NCBI RefSeq assembly: GCF_027257955.1
Contig: NZ_JANZNQ010000001.1
Location: 310,001 to 374,000, forward strand
DNA from: Zhongshania aquatica
GTDB lineage: Bacteria > Pseudomonadota > Gammaproteobacteria > Pseudomonadales > Spongiibacteraceae
Reading direction: 5' to 3'
Length of the DNA stretch: 64,000 nt
A program made the position numbers and the translations under genes. Every line of letters starts with the position of its first letter. The first letter of the stretch is position 1. Below, in pieces: positions 31,160 through 39,992 of the stretch. The notes beneath the pieces were generated by a model, which had not been told where the DNA came from, searched no databases, and saw only the letters and a list, made by a program, of their open reading frames with translations.

Positions 31160-31236
31160 GGCAAGGTAGCTCAGTTGGTTAGAGCACAACACTCATAATG
31201 TTGGGGTCGGCGGTTCGAATCCGCCCCTTGCTACCA
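31160..31236 (+). tRNA. tRNA-Met (anticodon CAT)
   Basis: A complete cloverleaf with acceptor GGCAAGG/CCTTGCT (first pair G-U), discriminator A and an encoded CCA (31234-31236). The anticodon stem is CAACA/TGTTG with loop CTCATAA, and the T-arm is GGCGG TTCGAAT CCGCC. The body resembles elongator tRNA-Met; a lysidine-modified tRNA-Ile2 has the same anticodon and cannot be fully excluded by eye. Its 3' end plus flank (31225-31240) is repeated exactly at 31608-31623. Confidence 0.95.
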
Positions 31237-31240
31237 TTAT

Positions 31241-31424
31241 TCGAAGAAACCACCTTACGGTGGTTTTTTTTCGCCCCAAGTAAAGCACTCCACACTCAAC
31301 GGGTGGATGAGAACCGCCGCGCGGTTCGATAAAATGCGGCCAGCATTTTAGACGGCGATAGCCGCCCAACGGGGCAATAACAGGCCCAAGCCTGTTATTG
31401 ATCAATCCGCTATACGCCTCACCA
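31241..31424 (+). repeat. tRNA-Met downstream repeat, unit 1 (rtT-like)
   Basis: First of two tandem units of about 190 bp directly after tRNA-Met. The core 31271-31408 aligns without gaps to 31461-31598 with 11 differences in 138 positions. Stem-loops in order: GAACCGC/GCGGTTC, AAAATGC/GCATTTT, GGC-gata-GCC, GCCC-aacg-GGGC and an 11-bp stem with arms 31375-31385 and 31390-31400. No credible coding frame exists. The arrangement recalls the E. coli tyrT rtT repeats, which also carry tRNA 3'-end copies. Confidence 0.8.
31247..31271 (+). terminator. Intrinsic terminator after tRNA-Met
   Basis: Arms AAACCACC (31247-31254) and GGTGGTTT (31259-31266) with loop TTAC, followed by an uninterrupted T-run. 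This is a classic Rho-independent terminator and also the first part of repeat unit 1. In unit 2 the corresponding stem is degraded, although the T-run remains. Confidence 0.88.
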
Positions 31425-31607
31425 CCACTATTCGAAGAGTCCACCTACGGATGTTTTTTTTCGCCCCAAGTAAAGCACTCCACACTCAGCGGGTGAATGA
31501 GAACCGCCGCGCGGTTCGATAAAATGCGACCAACATTTTAGACGGCAACAGCCGCCCGAAGGGGCAATAGCAGGCCAAAGCCTGCTATTGATCAATCCAC
31601 AGCCCGT
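31425..31607 (+). repeat. tRNA-Met downstream repeat, unit 2 (rtT-like)
   Basis: Second tandem unit. It opens with a degenerate tRNA 3' end (CCACTATTCGAAG, about 31425-31437). Of the 11 core differences from unit 1, six fall in apparent hairpin loops, and two form one compensatory pair in the 11-bp stem (arms 31565-31575 and 31580-31590): A-T in unit 1 becomes G-C here. One change breaks an inner pair of the AAAATGC stem. On balance the pattern suggests selection on RNA structure. Confidence 0.8.
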
Positions 31608-31640
31608 CCCTTGCTACCATTATCCAAAAAAACCACCATT
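31608..31640 (+). repeat. Third, partial tRNA-Met 3'-end copy
   Basis: Positions 31608-31623 repeat 31225-31240 exactly (16 nt: the last 12 bases of the tRNA including CCA, plus four bases of flank), and AAACCACC follows as in unit 1. It closes the tandem array. The rest up to 31795 is A/C-rich, with no gene seen. Confidence 0.8.
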
Positions 31641-31795
31641 TCAAACAGAACCACCACCAAACAAACTCACACCCCAAGCAATTTGCGACTAATATCCTAT
31701 CAACACACCAAGTTTAAAATGACACGTAGCCACTTATAAAACCAATAGCTTACCGAGTGACCCAACTTCAGCGACAGCCAATACAGGAACAACAA

Positions 31796-33037
31796 ATGTC
31801 ATCTAATGCTTTCCAGCGCATCTATCAAACTCTCGGCCTGACAGGTGACCAAGAGCCCCGTGACCCGACAAACCCGCCGCAAAGAAATCCGCCATCGCCG
31901 CTCCCCACTTTCGTCAACTTCATTCGCTCGCGCTTTAGCCTGATAAATCAGCCCCCAAAGGCTGAAGAGATAGCTGCAGCGTTTACACGACGCCTAGAAA
32001 CCGCACTACAGGATCTAGATAAACAATTAGCCAGTTGCGACCTTTTTACCTTGCCGGCCGGCTCACACGAATGGACGGATACAGGTATTAGCCTGGCGGC
32101 GGGTGAGTCAGTAACACTAATGGGAGATGGCGGCCTTTACCTGTCGCGACGGCTCGACGTCGTCATTGGCGCAAACTTTGGCCTGTGGTATCGAATCGTT
32201 AAGCAGGATGGCACGGGATATATCAATACGCTTCCTCTGGGCGGCGCTATTGTTACCGCGGAACACGGCGGCACATTAGAACTCATTGCGGCGGTACCGG
32301 GTGAGTTTGGTGATTCACAGGGCGGATTTGATCCGAGCATGGCAAGCTTGCAGGTTAACGGACAGTTTGCCGTCGCCGTCCTACGCTGGCGGGCGGATAC
32401 AGAGAAATCTTTAACTACGGCTGCAACTGCCGACGAAGATTTGTTTGGGCCAGTACTAGCGCGCTTTAAAGAGCCTATTCGGCCCCCGAAAGGCTGGCAC
32501 TATTTATGGCGTTTAGGCGAAAGTGAAATATACCAAGAGAAAGAAGATGTACTGTGTTGTACCACACATGCTAATGGCGGAATCTTGCAGTACCCAGTAA
32601 ATATGGCGCTGAACAGCGATTTAGTCTTTAACTGGCAATGGTGTGTTGACGCTTTACCATCTAAATTAGCCGAGCATATTCAACCCACACATGACTACCT
32701 GTCTATCGCAATAGAGTTCGACAATGGCCTTGATCTTACCTATATGTGGAGCAGCAACCTCGACGTAGATACTATATTTCAGTGCCCGCTGCCATGGTGG
32801 GATAAGCGCGAAACCCATTGGGTTCTGCGAAACAATCCTACAGATTTAGGACGCTGGCTCAATGAATCTCGTAATGTCCTCGCGGACTACCAACGCGCCA
32901 TTGGCGGGCCATTACCCGAAAAAGTAGTTGGTGTGTGGCTGATTGCTAATTCAGCCTTCCAACGAGGCGAAGGACATTGCCGCTATCGCAAGATAAAATT
33001 ACAAAATGAACAAGGCACAAAAATCATCTACAGCTAA
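31796..33037 (+). CDS. DUF3047 protein with possible LecA-like N-terminal domain
   Basis: 413 residues with no signal peptide. The C-terminal half (about residues 225-410) matches DUF3047: FNWQWCVDALPSKLAE, HDYLSIAIEFDNGLDLTYMW, CPLPWWDKRETHWVLR, NVLADYQRAIGGPLPEK and VVGVWLIANSAFQRGEG. The central region (about residues 85-200) resembles the calcium-dependent lectin LecA (PA-IL) in pattern, with WTDTGISLAAGESVTL, LPLGGAIV and a VPGEFGDSQGGF loop; this is a weak, by-eye match. ATG 31796 has AGGA seven bases upstream; GTG 31757 is an alternative. Function is unknown. Confidence 0.8.
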   Translation: MSSNAFQRIYQTLGLTGDQEPRDPTNPPQRNPPSPLPTFVNFIRSRFSLINQPPKAEEIAAAFTRRLETALQDLDKQLASCDLFTLPAGSHEWTDTGISLAAGESVTLMGDGGLYLSRRLDVVIGANFGLWYRIVKQDGTGYINTLPLGGAIVTAEHGGTLELIAAVPGEFGDSQGGFDPSMASLQVNGQFAVAVLRWRADTEKSLTTAATADEDLFGPVLARFKEPIRPPKGWHYLWRLGESEIYQEKEDVLCCTTHANGGILQYPVNMALNSDLVFNWQWCVDALPSKLAEHIQPTHDYLSIAIEFDNGLDLTYMWSSNLDVDTIFQCPLPWWDKRETHWVLRNNPTDLGRWLNESRNVLADYQRAIGGPLPEKVVGVWLIANSAFQRGEGHCRYRKIKLQNEQGTKIIYS

Positions 33038-33204
33038 CAAAACCTTTCCGGCGGCCAAAGCCGCCTAACCTGCCTCACAACTGCACATCAGGCATATGTT
33101 TAACCCTATTTAGGCTTTCTGATCACAAGTTTTCCGCACAAAATAGTAAATTACGCTAATATTCCTTCATACTTAGTGACTTACTGCGCTAACCTAAGAA
33201 TATA

Positions 33205-33210
33205 TATAAT
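33205..33210 (+). promoter_or_regulatory. Possible -10 element upstream of the Big-1 lipoprotein gene
   Basis: A consensus TATAAT in an AT-rich stretch, 54 bp before the ATG at 33264. The -35 region (TTACTG around 33181) is poor. The surrounding 226-bp gap also contains a GGCGGC/GCCGCC hairpin (33050-33065) after the DUF3047 gene, without a T-run. Confidence 0.4.
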
Positions 33211-33263
33211 CTGTTGGCTACCTTTGCCCAGCAGAACTGCCTAAGAGATAGAGGACATCCGTT

Positions 33264-34955
33264 ATGAAGGTCTTGTTTCGTGCCTGCCTATTAATGTTTG
33301 CAGTATTTTTATTTGTCGGCTGCGGAGGCGGAAGCGGTGATGGGCCGAGCTTAACGCCAAGTGATAACACGAACTCATCTGGCGATAACGGAAGTGACGG
33401 GGGCACAGGCGCGGTTACTGAACCAACGGTGATTCGCTTTGGCTCATTCTCTGCTGGCACTTTTACGGCAGGACAAATCGCAACAAATAAAACCAGTTTA
33501 GATGCCGGCCAAAGTGCGTCACTAACCGTTTCATTTATTGATCAAAATAACAGCCCCATAACAGACACAACGGATATATTGTTCACTTCACCATGCGCAA
33601 GCTCAGGTTTGTCAGAATTTGATTCAACAATCGCAAGTAACACGACCGGCACAGTCAGCGTGACCTATGCTACTCGTGGATGCGACGGCGCGGATATTGT
33701 GACCGCGCAAACCAGCCTAAACGGTACTACTTTTACAGCTACCGTTACTTTACAAACGGTTCCAGCACCTCTCGGCTCAATTAGTTTTGTATCGGCAACT
33801 CCGCAGATAATCGGTATCAAAGGCTCTGGCGCAATTCCTGAACAATCAGTTGTCAGTTTCTTAGTTACTAACTCGTCCGGTGGGCCAGTACCCAATCAAG
33901 ACGTAAGCTTTGTCCTAAATAACACCACTGGCGGCATAACGCTCAGCAACAGCTCTGACACGTCAGACGCAACCGGCATGGTCAGCACCACTGTCGCATC
34001 TGGAAGTATAGCCTCAAGCGTACGCGTTACAGCGACAGCGATTCGCGACGGTATTACCAGCTCGGCGCAATCAAGTGCACTGGCAATCACAACCGGCATA
34101 CCAGACCAAGATAGCTTTTCATTGAGTGCGACCTCATTAAATATAGAAGGATTGAAGCGAGACGGAATTCAAACGACCTTAACTCTGCGTGCAGCAGACA
34201 GATATAACAACCCCGTGCCGGATGGAACAGCTATTGTCTTCCAAGCTGAGGGCGCTTCAGTACAGGGCAGCTGCACAACCGCTGGCGGAGCATGTTCGGT
34301 AATAATGACATCGCAAGAACCACGCCCAAGCAATGGTCGGGTGACTATTTTGGCAAGCGCCATAGGCGAAGAAAGCTTTAATGACGCAAACCCTTCAAAT
34401 GGACGCTATGACGATGCCGAGCCCTTTACAGATTTAGGTGAGGCGTTCCGCGATGATAATGAAAATGGTGTATATGATTCACCGAACGAACCTTACTTAG
34501 ATTTCAATAACAACAATACAAGAGACTCAGCAAGTGGCGTATATGAAGGACTACTTTGCAATGGGCCTAGTAAATGTAATACCAATCAATCGACAATTAA
34601 TATTAGTAGCAATATAGTCATTGTACTCTCCGGCTCTAGTTTTTTTATCAATGTCCAACCTGCTGCAATTAGCCTCGATGCCGGCACGCAAACTGTCTTA
34701 GTCAGCATTCAAGACGAAAACGGGCAATTTCCAACAGGGGGCACAACGGTTAGTGTATCCACTGACCAAGGCAGCATCGTAGGCCCTAGCTCCGAAACAA
34801 TAGCTTCAACGAACGAGCCAGGCCCCGCCGTATTTGCATTTCAGATAAAACCGGGCACCGCCGTTGGTACCGGAACATTTAGAGTAACTGTCACTACACC
34901 TGCTGGCTTTATTTCACGGGGAACAGCGAACGTTACTCAGACTGTAGTTCCTTAA
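33264..34955 (+). CDS. Surface lipoprotein with bacterial Ig-like (Big-1) repeats
   Basis: 563 residues. The lipoprotein signal ends in LFVGC (Cys near residue 20), followed by a Gly/Ser/Asp-rich linker and at least three immunoglobulin-like Big-1 segments (TSLDAGQSASLTVSFIDQNN; VVSFLVTNSSGGPVPNQDVS; LTLRAADRYNNPVPDGTAIV). Between repeats (about residues 375-425) is an Asp/Asn-rich stretch with DDNENGVYD and DFNNNNTRD, resembling calcium-binding dockerin/EF-hand loops. No catalytic motif. It is probably displayed at the outer membrane as an adhesin-like or structural protein. The ribosome-binding site AGAGGA is good. An 11-bp inverted repeat (34970-34980/34990-35000) lies just after the stop. 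Confidence 0.82.
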   Translation: MKVLFRACLLMFAVFLFVGCGGGSGDGPSLTPSDNTNSSGDNGSDGGTGAVTEPTVIRFGSFSAGTFTAGQIATNKTSLDAGQSASLTVSFIDQNNSPITDTTDILFTSPCASSGLSEFDSTIASNTTGTVSVTYATRGCDGADIVTAQTSLNGTTFTATVTLQTVPAPLGSISFVSATPQIIGIKGSGAIPEQSVVSFLVTNSSGGPVPNQDVSFVLNNTTGGITLSNSSDTSDATGMVSTTVASGSIASSVRVTATAIRDGITSSAQSSALAITTGIPDQDSFSLSATSLNIEGLKRDGIQTTLTLRAADRYNNPVPDGTAIVFQAEGASVQGSCTTAGGACSVIMTSQEPRPSNGRVTILASAIGEESFNDANPSNGRYDDAEPFTDLGEAFRDDNENGVYDSPNEPYLDFNNNNTRDSASGVYEGLLCNGPSKCNTNQSTINISSNIVIVLSGSSFFINVQPAAISLDAGTQTVLVSIQDENGQFPTGGTTVSVSTDQGSIVGPSSETIASTNEPGPAVFAFQIKPGTAVGTGTFRVTVTTPAGFISRGTANVTQTVVP

Positions 34956-34969
34956 AGCTACCCTACCGA

Positions 34970-35000
34970 GCATTTGGCGGATATTTTCCCCGCCAAATGC
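34970..35000. terminator. Hairpin after the Big-1 lipoprotein gene
   Basis: Perfect 11-bp arms GCATTTGGCGG and CCGCCAAATGC with a 9-nt T-rich loop, starting 14 bp after the stop. There is no downstream T-run, so it may protect the 3' end or terminate only partly. Confidence 0.5.
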
Positions 35001-35165
35001 CTCAACAATTTGCGACCCGTAAAAGCTATTTGAACCCCACGAATAGTCATTCATCAGCCTTATAAACTTCGTGACGGCATCATGAACTCCACGGCACAAT
35101 CACTACCACCGACACAATCTTCTCTGTGATAAAATACCCACCCATAAAAGACACTGCACAACCCC

Positions 35166-35888
35166 ATGACCAAACACGACGCCATCTACGCCCAACCCCA
35201 AGTCAACCTCCCGCGCTTCGCCTTTGACGAGCACGTCGTTGAGGTATTTCCCGACATGATTCAGAGGTCGGTACCGGGCTACGCAACCATCATCGCCATG
35301 ACCGGCGTTATGGCTGGTCGATACGCGCAAAGCGGTAGTAATTGCTACGATCTTGGTAGCTCACTCGGCGCAAGCACCTTGGCGATGGCGCGGGAAATCG
35401 GTGAGCGCGATTGCCAGATTATCGGGGTAGATAATTCGCAAGCTATGATCGATCGCTGCAAAGACTATATTGCTGACATACCTCAATCTATTTCGCTTCG
35501 CTGCGAAAGCATCCAAGACACAGCCATCGAAAACGCGTCGGTAGTCGTTCTTAATTTCACCCTGCAATTTGTACCGGCCAGCGAGCGCGCCGCACTCATT
35601 AAAAAAATTAGCGATGCCATGCGCCCCAGCGGCATTTTAATACTGTCAGAAAAAATCGTGTTTTTAGATCCACACCTTCAAGAGCTCAACACCGACCTGC
35701 ACCACGCGTTTAAACGCGCCAATGGTTATAGTGAGCTGGAAGTTGCTCAAAAGCGCAGTGCGCTTGAAGATGTTTTAGTACCGGAGTCATTGCAACAGCA
35801 CCAGCAGCGTCTTCGCGACGCCGGATTCAGCAGCATCGACGTCTGGTTCCAATGTTTTAATTTTGCCTCTCTCGTTGCCATCAAATGA
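35166..35888 (+). CDS. cmoA: Carboxy-S-adenosyl-L-methionine synthase CmoA
   Basis: 240 residues. CmoA converts SAM and prephenate to carboxy-SAM, used to make cmo5U34 in tRNA. The methyltransferase fold shows [15 protein letters not shown] (motif I) and [14 protein letters not shown], and the C-terminal [17 protein letters not shown] block is typical of CmoA. The stop overlaps the cmoB start by 4 bp, so the two-step pathway is translationally coupled. Confidence 0.96.
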   Translation: MTKHDAIYAQPQVNLPRFAFDEHVVEVFPDMIQRSVPGYATIIAMTGVMAGRYAQSGSNCYDLGSSLGASTLAMAREIGERDCQIIGVDNSQAMIDRCKDYIADIPQSISLRCESIQDTAIENASVVVLNFTLQFVPASERAALIKKISDAMRPSGILILSEKIVFLDPHLQELNTDLHHAFKRANGYSELEVAQKRSALEDVLVPESLQQHQQRLRDAGFSSIDVWFQCFNFASLVAIK

Positions 35889-36856
35889 TCGATTACCACG
35901 CTTTTCTGAACAAACTCAGCCAGCATCCAGAACTAGCGCAGTGGCGCGAAACGCTACCGCAGCAAATAGCAGAAGGCTTAAATGAAGCTCGCTATGGCGA
36001 CTTACCGCGCTGGAAAAACGCACTTGCCGCCCTGCCAGACATTACTCCGAACACCCGAACACTGAATGCCTCGCGAGTCGGCGCTGATGGCAATATCACC
36101 GACAATCAGCGCGAGCAACTACACGACGCACTCAAAGGTCTGCACCCTTGGCGAAAAGGTCCTTACGAGCTCTTTGGCGTGCACATCGACACCGAGTGGC
36201 GCTCAGACTGGAAATGGGATCGCCTTAAAGATGCGATCGCTCCGCTGAATGGACGCACCGTATTAGATGTCGGCTGCGGCAGTGGCTACCACTGCTGGCG
36301 TATGCGAGGTGCCGGTGCCGACTTAGTTGTCGGCATCGACCCGACACCCTTGTTTGTGACGCAATATTTTGCGCTGCAAAAATACCTGCAGGACGACAGT
36401 GTCGCGGTGCTGCCAATGGGTATTGAGCACCTACCGGAAAAACTGCAGGCCTTCGACACCACATTCTCAATGGGTATTCTCTACCATCGTCGCTCGCCCT
36501 TCGATCATCTTTTTGCGCTGCGAGACAGCCTGCGCAGTGGCGGACAACTGGTGTTAGAAACACTGGTGATTGAAGGCAAAGAGGGCGAAGTTCTCGTCCC
36601 CGAGGGACGCTATAGCAAAATGGGAAATGTGTGGTTTATTCCTACCGTCGCTACATTGGAAGGCTGGCTTAAAAAGGCCGGATTTACATCTCCGACGCTC
36701 GTAGACGTCAGCACAACCACCACCGACGAACAGCGCAGCACAGAGTGGATGAGCTTTCACTCCCTTGCCGAATTTCTTAACACTGACAACCCAGATCAAA
36801 CTGTCGAGGGCTACCCCGCGCCGCGACGTGCTACTTTCATTGCCGAAAAACCATAA
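35885..36856 (+). CDS. cmoB: tRNA U34 carboxymethyltransferase CmoB
   Basis: 323 residues. CmoB transfers the carboxymethyl group from carboxy-SAM to 5-hydroxyuridine-34, completing cmo5U in tRNAs that read four-codon boxes. Typical blocks are [35 protein letters not shown] and [17 protein letters not shown] small hairpin (36916-36937, arms GCACAAAA/TTTTGTGC) follows the gene. Confidence 0.96.
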   Translation: MIDYHAFLNKLSQHPELAQWRETLPQQIAEGLNEARYGDLPRWKNALAALPDITPNTRTLNASRVGADGNITDNQREQLHDALKGLHPWRKGPYELFGVHIDTEWRSDWKWDRLKDAIAPLNGRTVLDVGCGSGYHCWRMRGAGADLVVGIDPTPLFVTQYFALQKYLQDDSVAVLPMGIEHLPEKLQAFDTTFSMGILYHRRSPFDHLFALRDSLRSGGQLVLETLVIEGKEGEVLVPEGRYSKMGNVWFIPTVATLEGWLKKAGFTSPTLVDVSTTTTDEQRSTEWMSFHSLAEFLNTDNPDQTVEGYPAPRRATFIAEKP

Positions 36857-37006
36857 CACGTCCACAAAACTGACAATAGAATTCGACTTTTCAAGCAGTT
36901 AGCATAAAATCAACGGCACAAAAAGGGACTTTTGTGCTATGTTTGTAACATATTTTGGTATGACTACGCGCAGAAAATATTAAGAACGGGCGCAACGGAT
37001 TAAAGC

Positions 37007-38491
37007 ATGCTGCAAACTGGTACCGGACTTCTAGCTGACCGCCTGAAATCACAGTCGAGACTGTGGCTTGGCGATCACCTGTACCGCTACTTTGAGCGAC
37101 TAGAAGACAATTTTCACCGCCGCTCGCTGACCGCAACTGATCCAGCAGAGCAAATCGAATTACTAGCACAGCAAATCGCGGTAAAGCAGGGACAGGACGA
37201 AGCCTTCCGGCTTTTCGCCGACCATATTAATAGCGCTTTCAATACCAAACGCGCCTATGAATTAGGTAGCACACCTGACTTAGACCGACTTGCCCAGCGA
37301 CTTGAAAGATTACCTAATGACTACGTCCAGCACGAAAAGCCGCAACTCAGTTACTTTTGCCGCGCTATATCACCCATAACAGTGCTAGCTGGTTTCCAAC
37401 AAATTTTAGTGCCGTTAAAACTGGAGGCGGCTCACCGCCACCAAGCACTGACCATGTTCCAAGGCTTAGTCATTCAAGAATTAAGCAAACTCTATGACGC
37501 ATTGTTAGAGTCGCTGCCGATAGAAAACCAGACCCAAAACTTAGAGGGCTGGATCAGTCACATAAAACAGCAACTCCTAGAGAAAAACCTCTCTACCCAA
37601 GAACGTGCGCTGACAGAAACTCGACTGAATCGGCTATTAAAACTGCACTCTAACAACAGTAGCCAGCCCCTTAGCTCAGCCGTTTTCGACCCCAGTGACA
37701 GCGAGTTACTTGAAGCCGCCGCTATCATTTTTCATCAGTTACCCACCCGCCGACGCTTATCATCGGGAATTCTCGCGTCGCTGAATACACTGCAGACCAG
37801 TGTCAGCACATTGGCCTTGCGTGATCGCAGCACGTATCTGCACCCGCTGCATCCAGCCAGACAAGTCTGCCGGCAAATCATTAGCACCCTTGGCCACTGG
37901 GATGACGCCCCACCGGCGCAGCGCCAGCAATTTGAAACCGAACTCAAGGCCATCGTAAGAACATTTACAGACCACGATATTAGCGCGAATCAATTTTCTA
38001 ACGTACGCGAAAAAGTAGATGCCTGCTGCCAGCATTTGCTACAAACCATAAAGTTCAACGACAAGCGGAATCTGAATGCTGAGGTCGGCCAAAAGCGCCT
38101 CACCCGCTTGCGTCGAAAAGTACACGAAATGCTAGACGCAAAAATCAGCGGCATTGAACTGCCTGTTAGCATCGACAATATGCTCTACGGCCCAATGACG
38201 ACCATTATTCTTTACCACTGGCTGCGCCACGGCAGCAACAGTGGACCACTGCGCCGCAGCCTACAGCTAATCGATGACATCCTCTGGTATATACAGCCCC
38301 ACTCAGACTGGACTGAGCTGCGCCGCGCCAAGGCCATGAGTAAAGATATCGAAAAGGATCTGAGCGACGGCCTACAGCGCATCAACTACGGCTATCACGC
38401 CACCCAAACCCTTATTGAAGAACTCCACCAACTGCGCTTAATCGCGTCAGGTCGCAGCACCAGCATCAGCCAACCAGACGCCAAACGTTAG
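37007..38491 (+). CDS. DUF1631-like all-helical protein
   Basis: 494 residues, no signal peptide or membrane helix, almost wholly alpha-helical, with many Leu, Gln and Arg. Segments such as STYLHPLHPARQVCRQIIS and LYGPMTTIILYHWLRHGSNS suggest a relation to the DUF1631 family, but I cannot be sure by eye. Function is unknown. It lies 150 bp after cmoB on the same strand, and the next gene seems to have its own promoter, so it may be monocistronic. Confidence 0.65.
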   Translation: MLQTGTGLLADRLKSQSRLWLGDHLYRYFERLEDNFHRRSLTATDPAEQIELLAQQIAVKQGQDEAFRLFADHINSAFNTKRAYELGSTPDLDRLAQRLERLPNDYVQHEKPQLSYFCRAISPITVLAGFQQILVPLKLEAAHRHQALTMFQGLVIQELSKLYDALLESLPIENQTQNLEGWISHIKQQLLEKNLSTQERALTETRLNRLLKLHSNNSSQPLSSAVFDPSDSELLEAAAIIFHQLPTRRRLSSGILASLNTLQTSVSTLALRDRSTYLHPLHPARQVCRQIISTLGHWDDAPPAQRQQFETELKAIVRTFTDHDISANQFSNVREKVDACCQHLLQTIKFNDKRNLNAEVGQKRLTRLRRKVHEMLDAKISGIELPVSIDNMLYGPMTTIILYHWLRHGSNSGPLRRSLQLIDDILWYIQPHSDWTELRRAKAMSKDIEKDLSDGLQRINYGYHATQTLIEELHQLRLIASGRSTSISQPDAKR

Positions 38492-38512
38492 GCAAATCTG
38501 CGTTAGTGGGTG

Positions 38513-38539
38513 TTGATATATATGAAAACTAGGTATAAT
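38513..38539 (+). promoter_or_regulatory. Putative sigma-70 promoter of the aminotransferase gene
   Basis: TATAAT (38534-38539) with TTGATA (38513-38518) 15 bp upstream; the spacer is short. Transcription would start near 38546, which would leave the upstream in-frame ATG at 38551 almost leaderless and favours the start at 38626. Confidence 0.5.
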
Positions 38540-38625
38540 TTGCCGCCCGCATGTCTGGCTATCACGGCCTAACGCGCCCAATTTCAACACGTTCAATCGC
38601 GCTACAGCGATCACGCATTAAGGTG

Positions 38626-39909
38626 ATGACTTTGCAACTCGACCAAGCAACTACCGAACAACTGCGCGAATGGGAAGCTTCCCTAAGCCTAGAGTATCAG
38701 CAGTTTAAAGCCTCTGGCCTTAATTTAGACCTCACTCGCGGCAAACCTAGCGCACAGCAACTTTCTTTGTCAGACAGTATTAATGAAATCTTAGGCAACG
38801 ACCTAAGCAACGAAAGCAATACCGATCTGCGCAACTACGGTGGCCTAGATGGCATTCCTGAGTGTAAGCGCCTATTCGCTGGCGTACTTGGTGTAAAACA
38901 AGACGAAACCTTGATTGGCGGCAATAGCAGCCTGACTTTGATGTATATGGCCGCGCAGTTCGGTCTGCATCAGGGCTTTGGCGACCTAGCAAAAAGCTGG
39001 AGCAGCGAAGGCGGCGCGGTTAAGTTTCTGGCCCCGGTTCCCGGCTATGACCGCCACTTTGCTGTTTGCGAGCACCTAGGCATTGAGCTTGTTACCGTTG
39101 CCTTAAATGACGACGGCCCAGACATGGACGCGGTAGAGCAGCTGTTAAAAAACGACCCATCAATCAAAGGCATCTGGTGTGTACCCCGCTTCAGCAACCC
39201 TACCGGTACAGTTTATTCGGATCAAGTTGTTGAGCGAATTGCCCAACTCGGCAAAATCGCCAGCAGTAACTTCCGCGTTTTTTGGGATAACGCCTACGCC
39301 GTTCACAGCCTAAGCGACGATGCACCAGAACTCGCCAACCTGATGGACAGCTGCCGTAAACACGGCACCGAAGACAGCGTTTACTTGTTTGGCTCCACCT
39401 CAAAAATCACCTATGCAGGTGCAGGCGTGGCATTCGCCGGTATGTCTAAGGGCAACTTAAAGGCCTTTACCCATCACCTAGGCATGTCGCAAATCGGCCC
39501 AGATAAAATCAACCAACTCCGCCACGTTCGTTTGCTTAAAGACGCGGACGGGATTACCGAACACATGCGTGAACACGCAGCAGTGCTTAAGCCACGGTTT
39601 GATATCGTACTAAAACATTTGCGTGACGGTCTTGGCGACACAGGTATGGCAAGCTGGACCGAGCCCCAGGGCGGTTACTTTGTATCCTTCGACACCCTGC
39701 CAGGCCTGGCAAAAGACGTGGTGAAATTAGCTGCAGACGCGGGCGTTAAACTCACGCCCGCTGGCGCCACATTCCCGTACGGCAAAGATCCCGCCAACAG
39801 CAATATTCGTATTGCGCCGAGTGTGCCCAGCCTAGAAGAGATTGACCGCGCCATGGCAGTCTTTGTGACTTGCGTAAAACTAGCCTCGGTAAAACAACGC
39901 CTAAGCTAA
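38626..39909 (+). CDS. MocR-type class I aminotransferase (aspartate aminotransferase-like)
   Basis: 427 residues from ATG 38626, a PLP-dependent fold-type I aminotransferase of the Aminotran_MocR group. Blocks: FKASGLNLDLTRGKPSAQQL, GGLDGIPECKRLFA, IGGNSSLTLMYMAA, the PLP-Asp region FSNPTGTVYSD, and the Schiff-base Lys in LFGSTSKITYAGAGVAF. Substrate is not certain; the group is usually annotated as aspartate aminotransferase. There is no DNA-binding domain despite the family name. The ATG has AAGG too close (2 nt); TTG 38632 is better spaced. It is followed by a strong terminator. Confidence 0.88.
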   Translation: MTLQLDQATTEQLREWEASLSLEYQQFKASGLNLDLTRGKPSAQQLSLSDSINEILGNDLSNESNTDLRNYGGLDGIPECKRLFAGVLGVKQDETLIGGNSSLTLMYMAAQFGLHQGFGDLAKSWSSEGGAVKFLAPVPGYDRHFAVCEHLGIELVTVALNDDGPDMDAVEQLLKNDPSIKGIWCVPRFSNPTGTVYSDQVVERIAQLGKIASSNFRVFWDNAYAVHSLSDDAPELANLMDSCRKHGTEDSVYLFGSTSKITYAGAGVAFAGMSKGNLKAFTHHLGMSQIGPDKINQLRHVRLLKDADGITEHMREHAAVLKPRFDIVLKHLRDGLGDTGMASWTEPQGGYFVSFDTLPGLAKDVVKLAADAGVKLTPAGATFPYGKDPANSNIRIAPSVPSLEEIDRAMAVFVTCVKLASVKQRLS

Positions 39910-39926
39910 TCGCTATGCAGTAACGC

Positions 39927-39958
39927 AAAAAAGGGGTGCCAATTGGCACCCCTTTTTT
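39927..39958. terminator. Strong bidirectional intrinsic terminator
   Basis: 14-nt perfectly complementary arms (39927-39940 and 39945-39958), A-rich on the left, T-rich on the right, with a GGGGTGCC/GGCACCCC core and loop AATT. It lies between the convergent aminotransferase and DUF1820 genes and has a T-run on both strands. Confidence 0.92.
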
Positions 39959-39992
39959 ATTCGCAAAACCTTGCTTTTTGATGCTGTAAAAC

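Noticed and set aside
31193-31444. 83-codon minus-strand frame ending in an ARGGFEPPTPTL-like tail
   Set aside because: It is antisense to tRNA-Met and its repeat unit. This peptide is a well-known artefact of tRNA antisense translation, and the frame is not kept in repeat unit 2.
31225-31623. Integrative element bounded by tRNA-Met attachment sites
   Set aside because: The 16-nt tRNA-end duplication looks like attL/attR, but the interval is only about 380 bp of tandem repeat with no integrase or cargo; tandem duplication fits better.
31241-31640. CRISPR array
   Set aside because: Only two long (~190 bp) adjacent repeats, no spacers of regular size and no cas genes.
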